Source: Sphingomonas sp. NFR15
Lineage (GTDB): Bacteria > Pseudomonadota > Alphaproteobacteria > Sphingomonadales > Sphingomonadaceae
Direction: 5' to 3'
Assembly: GCF_900103265.1 (NCBI RefSeq)
Contig: NZ_FMWX01000007.1
Coordinates: 223,452-287,451, forward strand
Length of the DNA: 64,000 nucleotides
A program made the position numbers and the translations under genes. Positions 8,714 to 17,934 of the stretch are shown here, piece after piece; within the stretch, counting starts at the first letter, position 1, and each line of letters starts with the position of its first letter. The notes beneath the pieces are model-generated. The model was not told the origin of the DNA. It ran no database searches and worked only from the letters and a program-made list of their open reading frames with translations.

Positions 8714-9551
8714 CACACGCGGGGCCGGAGACGCGCCGCCCGACCTGATCGTCATCCCCGCGCGGTACGGCTCGACCCGGCTGCCGGGCAAGCCGCTGGT
8801 CTCGATCGCCGGGCGCACCTTGTTGTCGCGTGTCGTCGCGATCGCACGCGAGGGCGCGCGCCGCGTCGGCAATGCCGAGGTGGTGGTCGCGACCGACGAT
8901 CCGCGCATCCTGGACCATGCTCGCGAACTCGGATGCGCCGCGGTGATGACCGATCCCGCGATCACCTCGGGGTCGGGCCGCGCCTGGGCGGTCGCGCGCG
9001 AGCGGTTGGTTCCGCCGCCAATCGTCGTGAACTTGCAGGGCGATGCGCCGTTCGCCGCACCCGACATGATCGCCGCGTTGATCACGGCGTTACGCGCCTC
9101 CCCGTGCGGGGTCGCGACGCCGGTGGTGCGGCTCGATTGGCGCGCGCTCGATGCGTTGCGCGCGCACAAGCTGGCGTCGCCGTTCAGCGGCACGACCTGC
9201 GCGCGGCGCGCGGACGATCGCGCCTTGTGGTTTTCGAAAGCCGTCATCCCGGCGATCCGCAACGAGGGACGGTTGCGCGGGGCGAGCGACCTGTCGCCGA
9301 TTTTCCGCCATATCGGCCTGTACGCCTATCGTTTCGCGGCGCTGCGGCGTTTCGAAGAAACCGAGCCGACCCCCTATGAAGTGCTGGAGGGTTTGGAGCA
9401 GTTGCGCTTCCTCGAAACCGGCGAGGACATCCTGACCGTCGCGGTCGCGCCGCCGCGCCATGCGATGTCGGGCATCGATACGCCCGAGGACGTCGCGATG
9501 GCGGAAGCGTTGATCGCCGAACATGGCGAACCGCATCTCTCATGGGCCTGA
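8706..9551 (+). CDS. kdsB: 3-deoxy-manno-octulosonate cytidylyltransferase (CMP-Kdo synthetase)
   Basis: About 281 residues. It activates Kdo with CTP to give CMP-Kdo, the donor for KpsC and KpsS. Motifs: [18 protein letters not shown] near the N-terminus, [10 protein letters not shown] (metal and CTP binding) and HIGLYAYR. No ATG fits the family start; a TTG at 8706 inside the end of kdsD gives a short leader before the conserved [10 protein letters not shown], and overlap with the kdsD stop suggests coupled translation. The protein is slightly longer than the usual 250 residues, with an inserted segment around residues 145-185. The 3' end overlaps the next gene by 10 bp. Confidence 0.92.
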   Translation: MPDTRGAGDAPPDLIVIPARYGSTRLPGKPLVSIAGRTLLSRVVAIAREGARRVGNAEVVVATDDPRILDHARELGCAAVMTDPAITSGSGRAWAVARERLVPPPIVVNLQGDAPFAAPDMIAALITALRASPCGVATPVVRLDWRALDALRAHKLASPFSGTTCARRADDRALWFSKAVIPAIRNEGRLRGASDLSPIFRHIGLYAYRFAALRRFEETEPTPYEVLEGLEQLRFLETGEDILTVAVAPPRHAMSGIDTPEDVAMAEALIAEHGEPHLSWA

Positions 9552-10138
9552 TCGTCACGATCGTCCGACACGGCAACACGTTCGAAACTGGTGAGCCGCC
9601 TCGCCGGATCGGCGCGCGCACCGATCTGCCGCTCGTCGCGAGCGGGCAGGCGCAGGCGCGCGCACTGGGCGCAGCTTTGCCGGGATTCGACCGCGTCTTG
9701 GCGGCACCGCTGCTGCGCACGCGCGCGACCGCCGAAGCGATCCTCGCGACGCGGGCCGATGCACCGACGATCGAAGACGCCGATTGGCTCACCGAAATCG
9801 ATCACGGCCCCGACGAGGACGCGGCCGAGGACGCGGTGCTCGCCCGGATCGGCCACGCCGCGCTCGCCGCCTGGGACGCCGAGGCGCGCGTGCCCGACGG
9901 GTGGATCGTCGATGCGGAGCGCCGCCTGGCGGGCTGGCGCGATCTGTGGAGGCAAGGGGCCGGGCGCGTGCTGGTCGTCACCAGCAACGGCGCCGCGCGC
10001 TTCGCGCTCCGCTCCGACGAGTCGCTAAGGCGGCAGGCGGAGGCGCTGCCCTCGCTGAAGCTGCGCACCGGGGCGTACGGGGTGATCGCATGCGATGCGG
10101 ACGGGCCACGCCTTATCGATTGGGACCGGCGGCCGTGA
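9542..10138 (+). CDS. Histidine-phosphatase-fold protein in the Kdo cluster, second catalytic His replaced
   Basis: A 198-residue protein of the histidine phosphatase (phosphoglycerate mutase-like) superfamily. The catalytic RHGNT motif is at residues 9-13, the LLRTRATAE arginine region is present, and an LTEIDHG acidic motif follows. Where family members usually have a second catalytic histidine in an SHGG-like motif, this protein reads VVTSNGAAR, so that histidine appears to be missing. It starts inside kdsB (10-bp overlap), so it is coupled to CMP-Kdo synthesis. No HAD-type KdsC phosphatase occurs in the visible cluster, so this could be a non-homologous Kdo-8-phosphate phosphatase or a capsule regulatory or hydrolytic protein; neither is proven. 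Confidence 0.78.
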   Translation: MGLIVTIVRHGNTFETGEPPRRIGARTDLPLVASGQAQARALGAALPGFDRVLAAPLLRTRATAEAILATRADAPTIEDADWLTEIDHGPDEDAAEDAVLARIGHAALAAWDAEARVPDGWIVDAERRLAGWRDLWRQGAGRVLVVTSNGAARFALRSDESLRRQAEALPSLKLRTGAYGVIACDADGPRLIDWDRRP

Positions 10139-10233
10139 CGCCGCCGGTTTGACGTTTTCATTCCTCGATATAGCGGTATCGCTTGCCAGGAACGCGGCAC
10201 GCCGGAACAATCGCGCGATAAGATGGGGGCTGA

Positions 10234-11115
10234 ATGCGGAAGGGAATCATCCTGGCGGGCGGATCGGGAACGCGGCTCTATCCGCTGACCCGCGGCGTCT
10301 CGAAACAGTTAATGCCCATCTATGATAAACCGATGATCTACTATCCGCTGTCGGTGCTGATGATGACGGGCATCCGCGACATCCTCATCATCACGACTCC
10401 GGCAGACCAGACCGCGTTCCAGCGCTTGCTGGGCGATGGCGGCGACTTCGGCGTCGCGTTCAGTTATGCGGTGCAGCCTGTGCCGGCGGGGCTGGCGCAA
10501 GCATATCACATCGGTGCCGATTTCGTTGGCGATCAGCCGTCCGCGCTCATCCTCGGCGACAACATCTTCTATGGGCACGGCTTGCAGGATATACTCCGCC
10601 GCGCCGATGCACGCGCCGATGGCGCCACCGTCTTCGGCTATTACGTCGCCGATCCCACCGCTTACGGTGTTGTCTCCTTCGATGCGGAGGGGCACGCCGA
10701 GACGATCGAGGAGAAGCCCGCCGATCCACGATCCAATTATGCGGTGACTGGCCTGTATTTCTACGACGGCACGGCGGCGGATCGCGCCCGCACGCTGAGG
10801 CCGTCGCCGCGCGGCGAGCTGGAGATCACCGATCTGAACCGGCTGTATCTCACGGCGGGGAAACTTTCGGTCGAGTTGATGGGGCGTGGTTATGCCTGGC
10901 TCGATACCGGCACGCACAATTCCCTGATCGACGCCGCCCAGTTCGTGCGGATAACCGAGGAACGGCAGGGATTGAAGATCTGCTGCCCTGAAGAAGTCGC
11001 CTGGCGCATGGGATTTATCGATGACTCGGCGCTCGAAAGAATCGCCGCGCCGCTGCGCAAGAGCGGCTATGGCGAGTATCTGATGAGCCTGCTCGACGGG
11101 AAGGTTTTCGCGTGA
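10234..11115 (+). CDS. rmlA: Glucose-1-phosphate thymidylyltransferase
   Basis: A 293-residue nucleotidyltransferase that makes dTDP-glucose, the first step of dTDP-L-rhamnose synthesis. The N-terminal [20 protein letters not shown] motif, the LGDNIFYG loop and the VEEKP-like [12 protein letters not shown] stretch are all standard. The start ATG at 10234 follows a GGGGG-rich ribosome site. Its stop overlaps the GTG start of rmlC (GTGA), beginning the tightly packed rmlACDB operon. Length and motifs are normal, and nothing is odd. Confidence 0.96.
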   Translation: MRKGIILAGGSGTRLYPLTRGVSKQLMPIYDKPMIYYPLSVLMMTGIRDILIITTPADQTAFQRLLGDGGDFGVAFSYAVQPVPAGLAQAYHIGADFVGDQPSALILGDNIFYGHGLQDILRRADARADGATVFGYYVADPTAYGVVSFDAEGHAETIEEKPADPRSNYAVTGLYFYDGTAADRARTLRPSPRGELEITDLNRLYLTAGKLSVELMGRGYAWLDTGTHNSLIDAAQFVRITEERQGLKICCPEEVAWRMGFIDDSALERIAAPLRKSGYGEYLMSLLDGKVFA

Positions 11116-11657
11116 AGATCATCGCAACCGGCATTCCCGACCTGTTGATCGTGGAGCCAGTGGTCTTCGATGACGATCGCGGTTTTTTCTTCGAAAGCTG
11201 GAACGCCGCGCGATTTACCGAGCTGGGTCTCGGTTCGATGTTCGTTCAGGACAATCACAGCCGGTCCGCGCGCGCCGTGCTGCGCGGGCTCCACTATCAG
11301 GACCCGAATGCGCAAGGGAAGCTCGTTCGCGTCACCGCCGGGCGGGCATGGGATGTGGCGGTGGACCTACGCCGCTCATCGACCCATTTCGGCAAATGGT
11401 TCGGACTCGAGCTATCGGCGGCGAACAAGCGCATGTTTTGGGTGCCCCCCGGTTTCGCGCATGGCTTCCTGAGCTTGGCGGAGGACACCGACGTCCTCTA
11501 CAAGTGCACCAGCTTTTATGATCCCGCATCGGAGCGAGTGCTGATGTGGAACGACCCCGATCTTGCCATCGAATGGCCGATCGACGGCTTCGAGCCGCGA
11601 CTCTCGGGCAAGGACACGCTCGGCGGCGCCTTCGCCGATATCCAGGGCTATCCGTGA
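11112..11657 (+). CDS. rmlC: dTDP-4-dehydrorhamnose 3,5-epimerase
   Basis: A 181-residue cupin-fold epimerase acting on dTDP-4-keto-6-deoxyglucose. The motifs VLRGLHYQ (catalytic His), [14 protein letters not shown] and [12 protein letters not shown] are those of RmlC. It starts with GTG overlapping the rmlA stop, and its own stop overlaps the GTG start of rmlD, indicating coupled translation throughout the operon. Confidence 0.96.
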   Translation: MKIIATGIPDLLIVEPVVFDDDRGFFFESWNAARFTELGLGSMFVQDNHSRSARAVLRGLHYQDPNAQGKLVRVTAGRAWDVAVDLRRSSTHFGKWFGLELSAANKRMFWVPPGFAHGFLSLAEDTDVLYKCTSFYDPASERVLMWNDPDLAIEWPIDGFEPRLSGKDTLGGAFADIQGYP

Positions 11658-12511
11658 AGGCCGTCATCGTCGGAGCCGGCGGACAACTCGGCCGATCGTT
11701 GCTGATGACCGTGCCACCGGGGGCGGTGGTCGCGTCCTTCGATCGCGGCGCGCTCGACATCTGCGACAGGGCGCGCGTGGCGGCCGTGGTCGCGGCCGAG
11801 GCGCCGGACGTGGTGTTCAACGCGGCCGCCTACACCGCGGTCGACGAGGCCGAGCGCGAGGCGGCGCAAGCGCATGCGATCAATACGACCGCGGTTCGCC
11901 ATCTCGCCGACGCGGCGCGAGACGTGACCGCGCATTTCGTCCACGTTTCCACCGATTTCGTATTCGGCGGCCACTCCGGCGTACCCTATGCTCCCGACGC
12001 GCCGACGGGGCCGCTTGGCCAGTATGGCCGTACCAAGCTCGCCGGGGAACACGCCGCCGGGCCCGAGGCGCTGATCGTGCGGACCGCCTGGCTCTATGCG
12101 CCGACAGGCCATAATTTCGTGCGGACAATGCTTCGCGCGATGCGCGAGCGGTCCCAAGTGCGTGTGGTTGCCGACCAAGTCGGTACGCCGACCTATGCGA
12201 TTGGGCTGGCCCACGCTTTGTGGAAATTGGCGGCGCGGGGCGCGAGAGGGATTTTCCATTATACCGACAGCGGTGTGGCGAGTTGGTATGATTTCGCGGT
12301 CGCGATCCAGGAAGAGGCACTGGCCGCGGGCCTGCTCGAGCGGGCGGTCCCGATCGTTCCGATCAAGACCGCGGATTATCCGACCCTCGCCGAGCGGCCA
12401 CCATATTCGGTGCTCGACACGCAATCGACCTCTGCGATGCTTGGTGATCCCGCACCGCATTGGCGCGTACAACTGCGTGTCATGATCGAAGCGATCAAGG
12501 CTGATGGCTGA
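11654..12511 (+). CDS. rmlD: dTDP-4-dehydrorhamnose reductase
   Basis: A 285-residue extended SDR enzyme that performs the final reduction to dTDP-L-rhamnose. The N-terminal nucleotide-binding motif VGAGGQLGRSL, the VFNAAAYTAVDEAE segment, STDFVFGG and the catalytic YGRTK (Tyr-x-x-x-Lys) are present. The start is taken as GTG 11654, which overlaps the rmlC stop and gives the family N-terminus; the 3' end overlaps rmlB by 8 bp. Confidence 0.95.
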   Translation: MKAVIVGAGGQLGRSLLMTVPPGAVVASFDRGALDICDRARVAAVVAAEAPDVVFNAAAYTAVDEAEREAAQAHAINTTAVRHLADAARDVTAHFVHVSTDFVFGGHSGVPYAPDAPTGPLGQYGRTKLAGEHAAGPEALIVRTAWLYAPTGHNFVRTMLRAMRERSQVRVVADQVGTPTYAIGLAHALWKLAARGARGIFHYTDSGVASWYDFAVAIQEEALAAGLLERAVPIVPIKTADYPTLAERPPYSVLDTQSTSAMLGDPAPHWRVQLRVMIEAIKADG

Positions 12512-13556
12512 CCTCCTCGTGACCGGGGGCGCCGGCTTTATTGGCGCCAATTTCGTCCATTATTGGCGCAAGGTCGCGCCCGATGATGCGATCGTGGTGC
12601 TCGATGCGCTCACGTATGCTGGCAACCCGGCCAACCTCGGTGGCCTGCCGGGCGTGGAACTCGTCGTCGGGGACATTTGCGACGACGATCTGGTGAAGGC
12701 GCTGCTGCGTGGTCGCGGGATCGACACGATCGTTCATTTCGCCGCCGAAAGCCACGTCGATCGCTCGATCGCCGGCCCCGACGCTTTCGTCACGACCAAC
12801 GTCGTCGGTACGCACAGTTTGTTGAAGGCCGCGCGAACTGTTTGGCTCGACGAGGGAACGGGGCGCCCGCACCGTTTTCACCATGTTTCGACCGACGAGG
12901 TCTATGGATCACTCGGTCCCGATGATCCCACGTTTCGGGAGGATACGCCCTATGCGCCCAACTCTCCGTATGCGGCGTCCAAGGCCGGGTCCGACCACCT
13001 CGTTCGCGCCTATCACCATACCTACGGCCTCGAAACGACGATCAGCAACTGCTCGAACAATTACGGGCCGTACCAATTTCCGGAAAAGCTGATCCCGCTG
13101 TTCCTGATCAACGCACTCAGCGGCCGGCCCCTGCCGATCTATGGCGACGGCATGAACGTACGCGACTGGCTTCACGTCGAAGATCATTGCCGCGGGATCG
13201 AACTGGCGATTCGCGCCGGCCGACCGGGCGAGACATATAATATCGGGGGTGGGCAGGAACTGCCGAATCTCCGGGTGGTTCAGGAGATATGCGACGCCGT
13301 CGACGCGGCGTTCGCGAGCGATCCGACGCTTGCGGGTCGCTATCCGGACGCCCCCGCCGCGCGTGGGCGCCCGAGCGCCGAGCTCAAGACCTTCGTCATC
13401 GACCGCAAGGGACATGATCGCCGCTATGCGATCGACGAAACCAAGGCGCGCTCCGAACTCGGCTATGCGCCGAAACGCGATTTCGCGCAGGGCTTTTCGG
13501 AGACGTTGCGCTGGTATCTCGACCGCGAGGACTGGTGGAAGCCGCTGACACTATAG
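12504..13556 (+). CDS. rmlB: dTDP-glucose 4,6-dehydratase
   Basis: A 350-residue extended SDR enzyme converting dTDP-glucose to dTDP-4-keto-6-deoxyglucose. It carries LVTGGAGFIGANF (Rossmann motif), HFAAESHVDRSI, STDEVYG and the catalytic YAASK. The length is normal. It overlaps rmlD by 8 bp and closes the rmlACDB set; the next gene (kpsC) starts 66 bp downstream on the same strand, so rhamnose and Kdo supply are probably expressed together for one polysaccharide. Confidence 0.96.
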   Translation: MADLLVTGGAGFIGANFVHYWRKVAPDDAIVVLDALTYAGNPANLGGLPGVELVVGDICDDDLVKALLRGRGIDTIVHFAAESHVDRSIAGPDAFVTTNVVGTHSLLKAARTVWLDEGTGRPHRFHHVSTDEVYGSLGPDDPTFREDTPYAPNSPYAASKAGSDHLVRAYHHTYGLETTISNCSNNYGPYQFPEKLIPLFLINALSGRPLPIYGDGMNVRDWLHVEDHCRGIELAIRAGRPGETYNIGGGQELPNLRVVQEICDAVDAAFASDPTLAGRYPDAPAARGRPSAELKTFVIDRKGHDRRYAIDETKARSELGYAPKRDFAQGFSETLRWYLDREDWWKPLTL

Positions 13557-13622
13557 TGCGCGGCACGTACCGCCGCCGAACCTTCGCTTGCATCCATCGG
13601 GCCATTGCGGAAGAGCGCGAGG

Positions 13623-15200
13623 ATGGGTGCTCCGTTGCTTCGTTCTCCGCCATTTCCCGGAATTGATGCGTGCGTCACCCGGCTCGATCCGATGCCGTCG
13701 CGGACGCTTGCCCCTGCGGCGGCTGAGCGGTTGTTCACGAGCGTTCGACAGGCCCGCGTCGGCGGCACGTTCTGGGCGCGGCCGGTGGAGCGGGATGGCG
13801 AAACCGCGATCGTGCGCGCCCGCGCCGCGCAGGCCGACGTGCCGGATGCGCTGTTGGTCGATCCGGCGGCGGCGGTCGATCCGTGGTCGCTGCTCGGCGG
13901 CGGTGCGACGCTGGTCGCGGATGGTGACGACGAATGGCTGGGGCTGGCAATCATCTCTGGCGACCCGGTCCGCGTCCTCAGCCCCGGCAGATTTGGTGCG
14001 CCCGGCGATGATGCCATCGCGCTGCGCCGCCGCGTGGCGGACGACCTGGCGGCGACGCGCTACCGCGATCCGTTCACCGGCGAGGATGCGACTCTCGACG
14101 CGACGGTGGCGCTGCTCGGCGAGTGGCGGCGGATCTTCGCCGCCAATCGCAATATCGTCGCCGGTTGCGGCTTCAGTTGGTGGAAGCGGCGTGAGATCGC
14201 GCGCTTCCTGTGGACGCCCGCACACCCGATGCGCTTCTTCCGTTCCGAACGCGCCGCGCTGGCCCATGCCGAGCGGCAGCGCGGCGCGCTGGCGGTGTGG
14301 CCGTCGCGGGTCTCGGCGGCGCTGATCGCGGACGCGGCGGCCCGCGGGGTGCCGCTGGTGCGGGTCGAGGATGGCTTCGTGCGCTCGGTCGGGCTGGGCA
14401 GCAATCTCGTGCCGCCGTCTTCGATCGCGGTGGACCGGCTCGGCATCCATTATGATCCCGCGCATCCGAGCGACCTCGAAACCTTGCTCGCGCACGAGGA
14501 TTTCCCACCCGCGATGCTCACCCGCGCCGCGCGGCTTCGCGAGACGATCGTCTCGGCCGGGATCAGCAAATATGGCCAGGACGCCGCGCAGCCGGCCCTG
14601 ATCCGGGATACGGGCCGCCGGCTCGTGCTGGTGGCGGGACAGGTCGAGGATGACATGTCGGTGCGGCTGGGCGGGGCGGGGCTGGCCAGCAATCTCGAGG
14701 TGTTGCGGCGCGCGCGTGCGCTCGAGCCGGATGCGGAGATCTGGTTCCGCCCCCATCCTGATGTCGATGCCGGGCACCGTGTCGGCGCGGTGCGCGATGC
14801 CGATGCTCTGCTCCATGCCGACCGGATCGTGCGCGGCGGCGGGATGGCGCCGTTGCTCGACACCGTCGACGCAGTGCATGTTCTCACCTCGCTGACCGGG
14901 TTCGAGGCGCTGCTGCGCGGACGTGAGGTAACCTGTCACGGCGTGCCCTTTTACGCGGGTTGGGGCCTGACGCGCGATCTCGCCGCCGTGCCCGCCCGGC
15001 GCGCGCGCGCGCTGACGCTCGACGCGCTCGTCGCGGGGGTGCTGATCGCCTATCCGCGCTATCTCGATCCCGTGACGGGGCTACCCTGTACGCCCGAGGT
15101 GCTGATCGGCCGCATGGAAGCGGGCGCGGCGCGCAATCGGCTCGGCTGGGTGACCCGGCTCAAGCAAGTACAAGGGCGGTTGGTGACGTGGCGGCGATGA
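13623..15200 (+). CDS. kpsC: Capsule Kdo-glycosyltransferase KpsC-like, single catalytic module
   Basis: A 525-residue homologue of KpsC, which builds the poly-Kdo linker on a phospholipid for capsule attachment. Typical KpsC has two related transferase modules and about 670 residues. Here only one complete module is visible (about residues 150-500), with EDGFVRSVGLGSN near residue 250, WFRPHPDVDAGHR, and TSLTGFEALLRGREV followed by FYAGWGLTRD near residues 420-450. The first 140 residues look like a shortened, degenerate remnant of the N-terminal module. The ATG at 13623 follows a GGAAGAG site; an ATG at 13692 is also possible. The gene ends overlapping the GT4 gene (ATGA). One module may make a shorter or uniform Kdo linker. 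Confidence 0.85.
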   Translation: MGAPLLRSPPFPGIDACVTRLDPMPSRTLAPAAAERLFTSVRQARVGGTFWARPVERDGETAIVRARAAQADVPDALLVDPAAAVDPWSLLGGGATLVADGDDEWLGLAIISGDPVRVLSPGRFGAPGDDAIALRRRVADDLAATRYRDPFTGEDATLDATVALLGEWRRIFAANRNIVAGCGFSWWKRREIARFLWTPAHPMRFFRSERAALAHAERQRGALAVWPSRVSAALIADAAARGVPLVRVEDGFVRSVGLGSNLVPPSSIAVDRLGIHYDPAHPSDLETLLAHEDFPPAMLTRAARLRETIVSAGISKYGQDAAQPALIRDTGRRLVLVAGQVEDDMSVRLGGAGLASNLEVLRRARALEPDAEIWFRPHPDVDAGHRVGAVRDADALLHADRIVRGGGMAPLLDTVDAVHVLTSLTGFEALLRGREVTCHGVPFYAGWGLTRDLAAVPARRARALTLDALVAGVLIAYPRYLDPVTGLPCTPEVLIGRMEAGAARNRLGWVTRLKQVQGRLVTWRR

Positions 15201-16387
15201 GCGCGGTGATTCTCGATCTGTCCCGGCTGGTGTCGCGCGTGCGGCATCATACGCCGTCCGGCGTCGACCGGGTCGAAATGGCCTATGCGCGCGGATTGCA
15301 CGCGCGATACGGTGATCGGCTGGGCTTCGCGATCGTCCATCCGTTCGGGCGCTATGGCCGGCTGCCCGCCGCCAAGGCGCTGCGGTTTCTCGATATGCTG
15401 GAGGCGCGCTGGGCGCTCGAGGATGGCGACGCCAAACCCCGTTCGATCGCGACCGTTTTGCCCGCGCTGCTCGACCTGCTGCCGATAGCGCCGCGCGGGG
15501 CGACGAGCAGCGTTTACGTGCAGGCCTCGCCGCATCACCTCACCAAACCCGATCTGGTGCGACAGATCCTGACGCGTGAACAGGCGCGCTTCCTGTGCCT
15601 CGTCCATGATCTGATCCCGATCGACTATCCCGAATATGCCCGCCCCAACGGCGCGGCGCTCCACCGCCGGCGGATAGAAACGGTCGCCGCGCTTGCCGAC
15701 GGCGTCATCGTCAACTCCGCCGCGACCGGCGAATCGCTGAGGCCATGGCTGGAGCGGGCGGGGCGCGATATCCCGACTCACGTCGCGTTGCTCGGCACGC
15801 ATGACATGCCCCGGGTGGAGGCTTGCGAGCCGATCCCCGAGCAACCCTATTTCCTCTGCGTCGGTACGATCGAACCGCGCAAGAATCACCTGCTGCTGCT
15901 CAACCTGTGGCGTGCGATGGCCGAATCGCTGCAGGCCGCCGCGGTGCCGCGCCTCGTCATCGTCGGTCGGCGCGGTTGGGAGAACGAACAGGTGATCGAC
16001 ATGCTCGAACGCTGCCCGGCGCTCGTCGGCCATGTCGAGGAACGCAACGGCTGCTCCGATGGCGCTCTGCGCGATCTGCTCCGCGGCGCGCGCGCGCTGC
16101 TGCTGCCGTCTTTCGCCGAGGGGTTCGGCATGCCGGTGACGGAGGCTTTATCGGTCGGCACGCCGGTGATTTGCAGCGATCTGCCGGCCTTGCGCGAAGC
16201 CGGTGGCGACGCGCCCGACTTCATCGACCCGCTCGACGGCCCTGGCTGGCGCGCGGCGATCCTCGATCATTTCCGCGGCGGGCCGCTCCATGTCGCCCAA
16301 CATGCGCGGCTTGCGGCGTGGCGGGCGCCAAGCTGGGAGGATCACATCGCCATCCTGTGCGATGCGATCGAAGCGCTGTGCGCCTAG
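15197..16387 (+). CDS. GT4-type glycosyltransferase
   Basis: A 396-residue GT-B glycosyltransferase of family GT4. The C-terminal donor-binding half contains LCVGTIEPRKNHLLLL (about residue 220), LLLPSFAEGFGMPVTEAL (about residue 300) and ICSDLPALREAGGDAPDF. The N-terminal half begins with VILDLSRLVSR and a FLCLVHDLIPIDYPEY segment, seen in mannosyl- and rhamnosyltransferases of polysaccharide loci. The ATG at 15197 overlaps the kpsC stop, so it is coupled to capsule assembly; transfer of rhamnose or mannose to the growing chain is inferred only. Its stop overlaps the convergent hydroxylase gene. Confidence 0.88.
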   Translation: MSAVILDLSRLVSRVRHHTPSGVDRVEMAYARGLHARYGDRLGFAIVHPFGRYGRLPAAKALRFLDMLEARWALEDGDAKPRSIATVLPALLDLLPIAPRGATSSVYVQASPHHLTKPDLVRQILTREQARFLCLVHDLIPIDYPEYARPNGAALHRRRIETVAALADGVIVNSAATGESLRPWLERAGRDIPTHVALLGTHDMPRVEACEPIPEQPYFLCVGTIEPRKNHLLLLNLWRAMAESLQAAAVPRLVIVGRRGWENEQVIDMLERCPALVGHVEERNGCSDGALRDLLRGARALLLPSFAEGFGMPVTEALSVGTPVICSDLPALREAGGDAPDFIDPLDGPGWRAAILDHFRGGPLHVAQHARLAAWRAPSWEDHIAILCDAIEALCA

Positions 16388-16995
16388 CGCTTCTTGATGG
16401 GAACCTCGGTGCCGAACACCCGATCCCAAAAGATCGCGGTGATCGCGAAATTGCCTTCCTGCTTGGCGTAATGATGCCGAATATGGTGTTTGCGCAACTG
16501 CCGCAGCACCGGCGCGCGCATCGGGAACTGGTGGCAAGCATAATGCACGCTGTCGTACACGACATAGCCGATGGCGAATCCAAGGAAGATCACCGATCCG
16601 GCTGGCCCGAACGCCGCGTACAACAACGCCCAGACCCCGCATGAGATCGTCACGCTGACGATCGGGGGCATGATGTTGCGCATCTCGTCGTTCGGCATGA
16701 CGTGGTGATTGCCGTGGGTCAGGAAGATCAGCCATTGGCCGAACTTGGAGCGCAGCTTGAGGTGGAAGATGAAGCGGTGCATCGCATATTCGAACAGTGA
16801 CCAGATCAGCAGCCCCGCCGCGACGAGCGCGAGCGAGGGCAGAAAGCTCACCGCGCCCCAGCTCGCGCGCACCGTGATCGCAAGAAATACCGCCCATGTC
16901 GCGGCAAAGGCGAGCGGCGAGATCAACGTGAAGCGCTCGAGCAGATTGTTCTGGAACAGCCTTATGCGGTGGGGCCTGGACCCGGACTTCATCAT
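16384..16995 (-). CDS. Fatty acid hydroxylase superfamily protein (2-hydroxylase-like)
   Basis: A 203-residue membrane di-iron hydroxylase of the sterol desaturase/fatty acid hydroxylase superfamily. Four hydrophobic segments frame the His clusters HRFIFH, HGNHH, HYACHQ and HHIRHH, which together provide the eight or more His ligands expected for the metal centre. The EYAMHRFIFH and HGNHHVMPNDEMRNIMPP arrangement resembles fatty acid 2-hydroxylases. Sphingomonads carry 2-hydroxymyristate in their glycosphingolipids, so this may make that group; this is inference from lineage and family. Start ATGs at 16995 and 16992 are both possible. It lies opposite to the surrounding capsule genes. Confidence 0.83.
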   Translation of the reverse strand: MMKSGSRPHRIRLFQNNLLERFTLISPLAFAATWAVFLAITVRASWGAVSFLPSLALVAAGLLIWSLFEYAMHRFIFHLKLRSKFGQWLIFLTHGNHHVMPNDEMRNIMPPIVSVTISCGVWALLYAAFGPAGSVIFLGFAIGYVVYDSVHYACHQFPMRAPVLRQLRKHHIRHHYAKQEGNFAITAIFWDRVFGTEVPIKKR

Positions 16996-17160
16996 GGATT
17001 GCTTCGCTCTTCCCGGATCGACGCGTACACGTTCGGATCGTATGGGCACTGCCGCGCGCCCGCTGTCAAGTTGCGACGCAGCAGAAACCCGCCAATGTGC
17101 ATAAGACTGGGACCGAATGCATAAGAGCAACACTTTCAATGTCGCTAGCATGACGGGCCA

Positions 17161-17931
17161 ATGACGCCCCCGAACCATATCCTCATCACCGGCGCGTCGG
17201 GTGGCTTGGGTGGCGCGCTAGCGCGACAGTATGCCGCGCCAAGCCGCAGCCTGCTGCTATGGGGGCGAGACGCGGCGCGGCTGGAGGGGGTCGCCGCCGC
17301 CTGCCGCGCGGCGGGCGCGCGCGTCGTGATCCGCATGCTCGACCTTTCGGACAGCGGCGCCGCCATCAGCGCATTGGACGAGGACGACGCCACGAATGCG
17401 ATCGACCTCGCGATCTTCGCGGCGGGACTCGGCGATACCCGCGCACCCGGCGCGCTGGTCGAGGACGCGGCGCAGGTGGCGCGGCTCGCTCTCGTCGATT
17501 TCGTCGCGCCGGCGGCGTTGGCGGCGGCGCTGGCGGATCGCATGGCACGTCGCGGCGGGGGCGGGATCGTCCTGATCGGATCGGCGGCGGCCTTCCATGC
17601 CTTGCCCTTCGCGGCGGGCTATGCCGGATCGAAGGCGGGGCTGGCGCGCTTCGCCGAGGCCCTGCGGATCGGGGTGAAGCCGCACGGGGTCCGGGTCACC
17701 CTCGTTTCGCCAGGCTTTATCGATACTGCGGCGGCACGGCGCACGCCCGGCCCCAAACCGTTCCTGATGCGCCCGGCCGATGCGGCCGCGCGGATCGCAC
17801 GGGCGGCGGCGCGGGGGCAAGCGCACGCGATCCTGCCATGGCCCTTCGTGTGGCTGCGCTGGTTCGACCGCCTGCTGCCCCGCGCCTTGCGCGACCGCCT
17901 GCTGCTCAGCCTCACACCGCCCGAGGTGTGA
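17161..17931 (+). CDS. Short-chain dehydrogenase/reductase in capsule cluster
   Basis: A 256-residue classical SDR with the nucleotide-binding motif ILITGASGGLGGALA at the N-terminus and the catalytic YAGSK (Tyr-x-x-x-Lys) near residue 157. The C-terminal 40 residues contain a hydrophobic, aromatic, proline-rich stretch (LPWPFVWLRWFDRLLP) typical of membrane-associated capsule SDRs. It sits between the fatty acid hydroxylase and an LtaS-like enzyme (both on the other strand) and may act in the capsule or lipid pathway; the substrate is unknown. The start ATG is at 17161 and its stop nearly meets the convergent gene at 17935. Confidence 0.83.
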   Translation: MTPPNHILITGASGGLGGALARQYAAPSRSLLLWGRDAARLEGVAAACRAAGARVVIRMLDLSDSGAAISALDEDDATNAIDLAIFAAGLGDTRAPGALVEDAAQVARLALVDFVAPAALAAALADRMARRGGGGIVLIGSAAAFHALPFAAGYAGSKAGLARFAEALRIGVKPHGVRVTLVSPGFIDTAAARRTPGPKPFLMRPADAAARIARAAARGQAHAILPWPFVWLRWFDRLLPRALRDRLLLSLTPPEV

Positions 17932-17934
17932 GCC

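Noticed and set aside
7562..9262. Long minus-strand open frame extending kdsA upstream to 851 codons
   Set aside because: It is antisense to kdsD and kdsB, both with clear motifs; KdsA homologues begin at the ATG at 7561, which has a ribosome site.
10139..10233. Possible promoter TTGACG before rmlA
   Set aside because: The nearest TATAGC-like -10 is only 14 bp away, too short for a typical promoter; left out.
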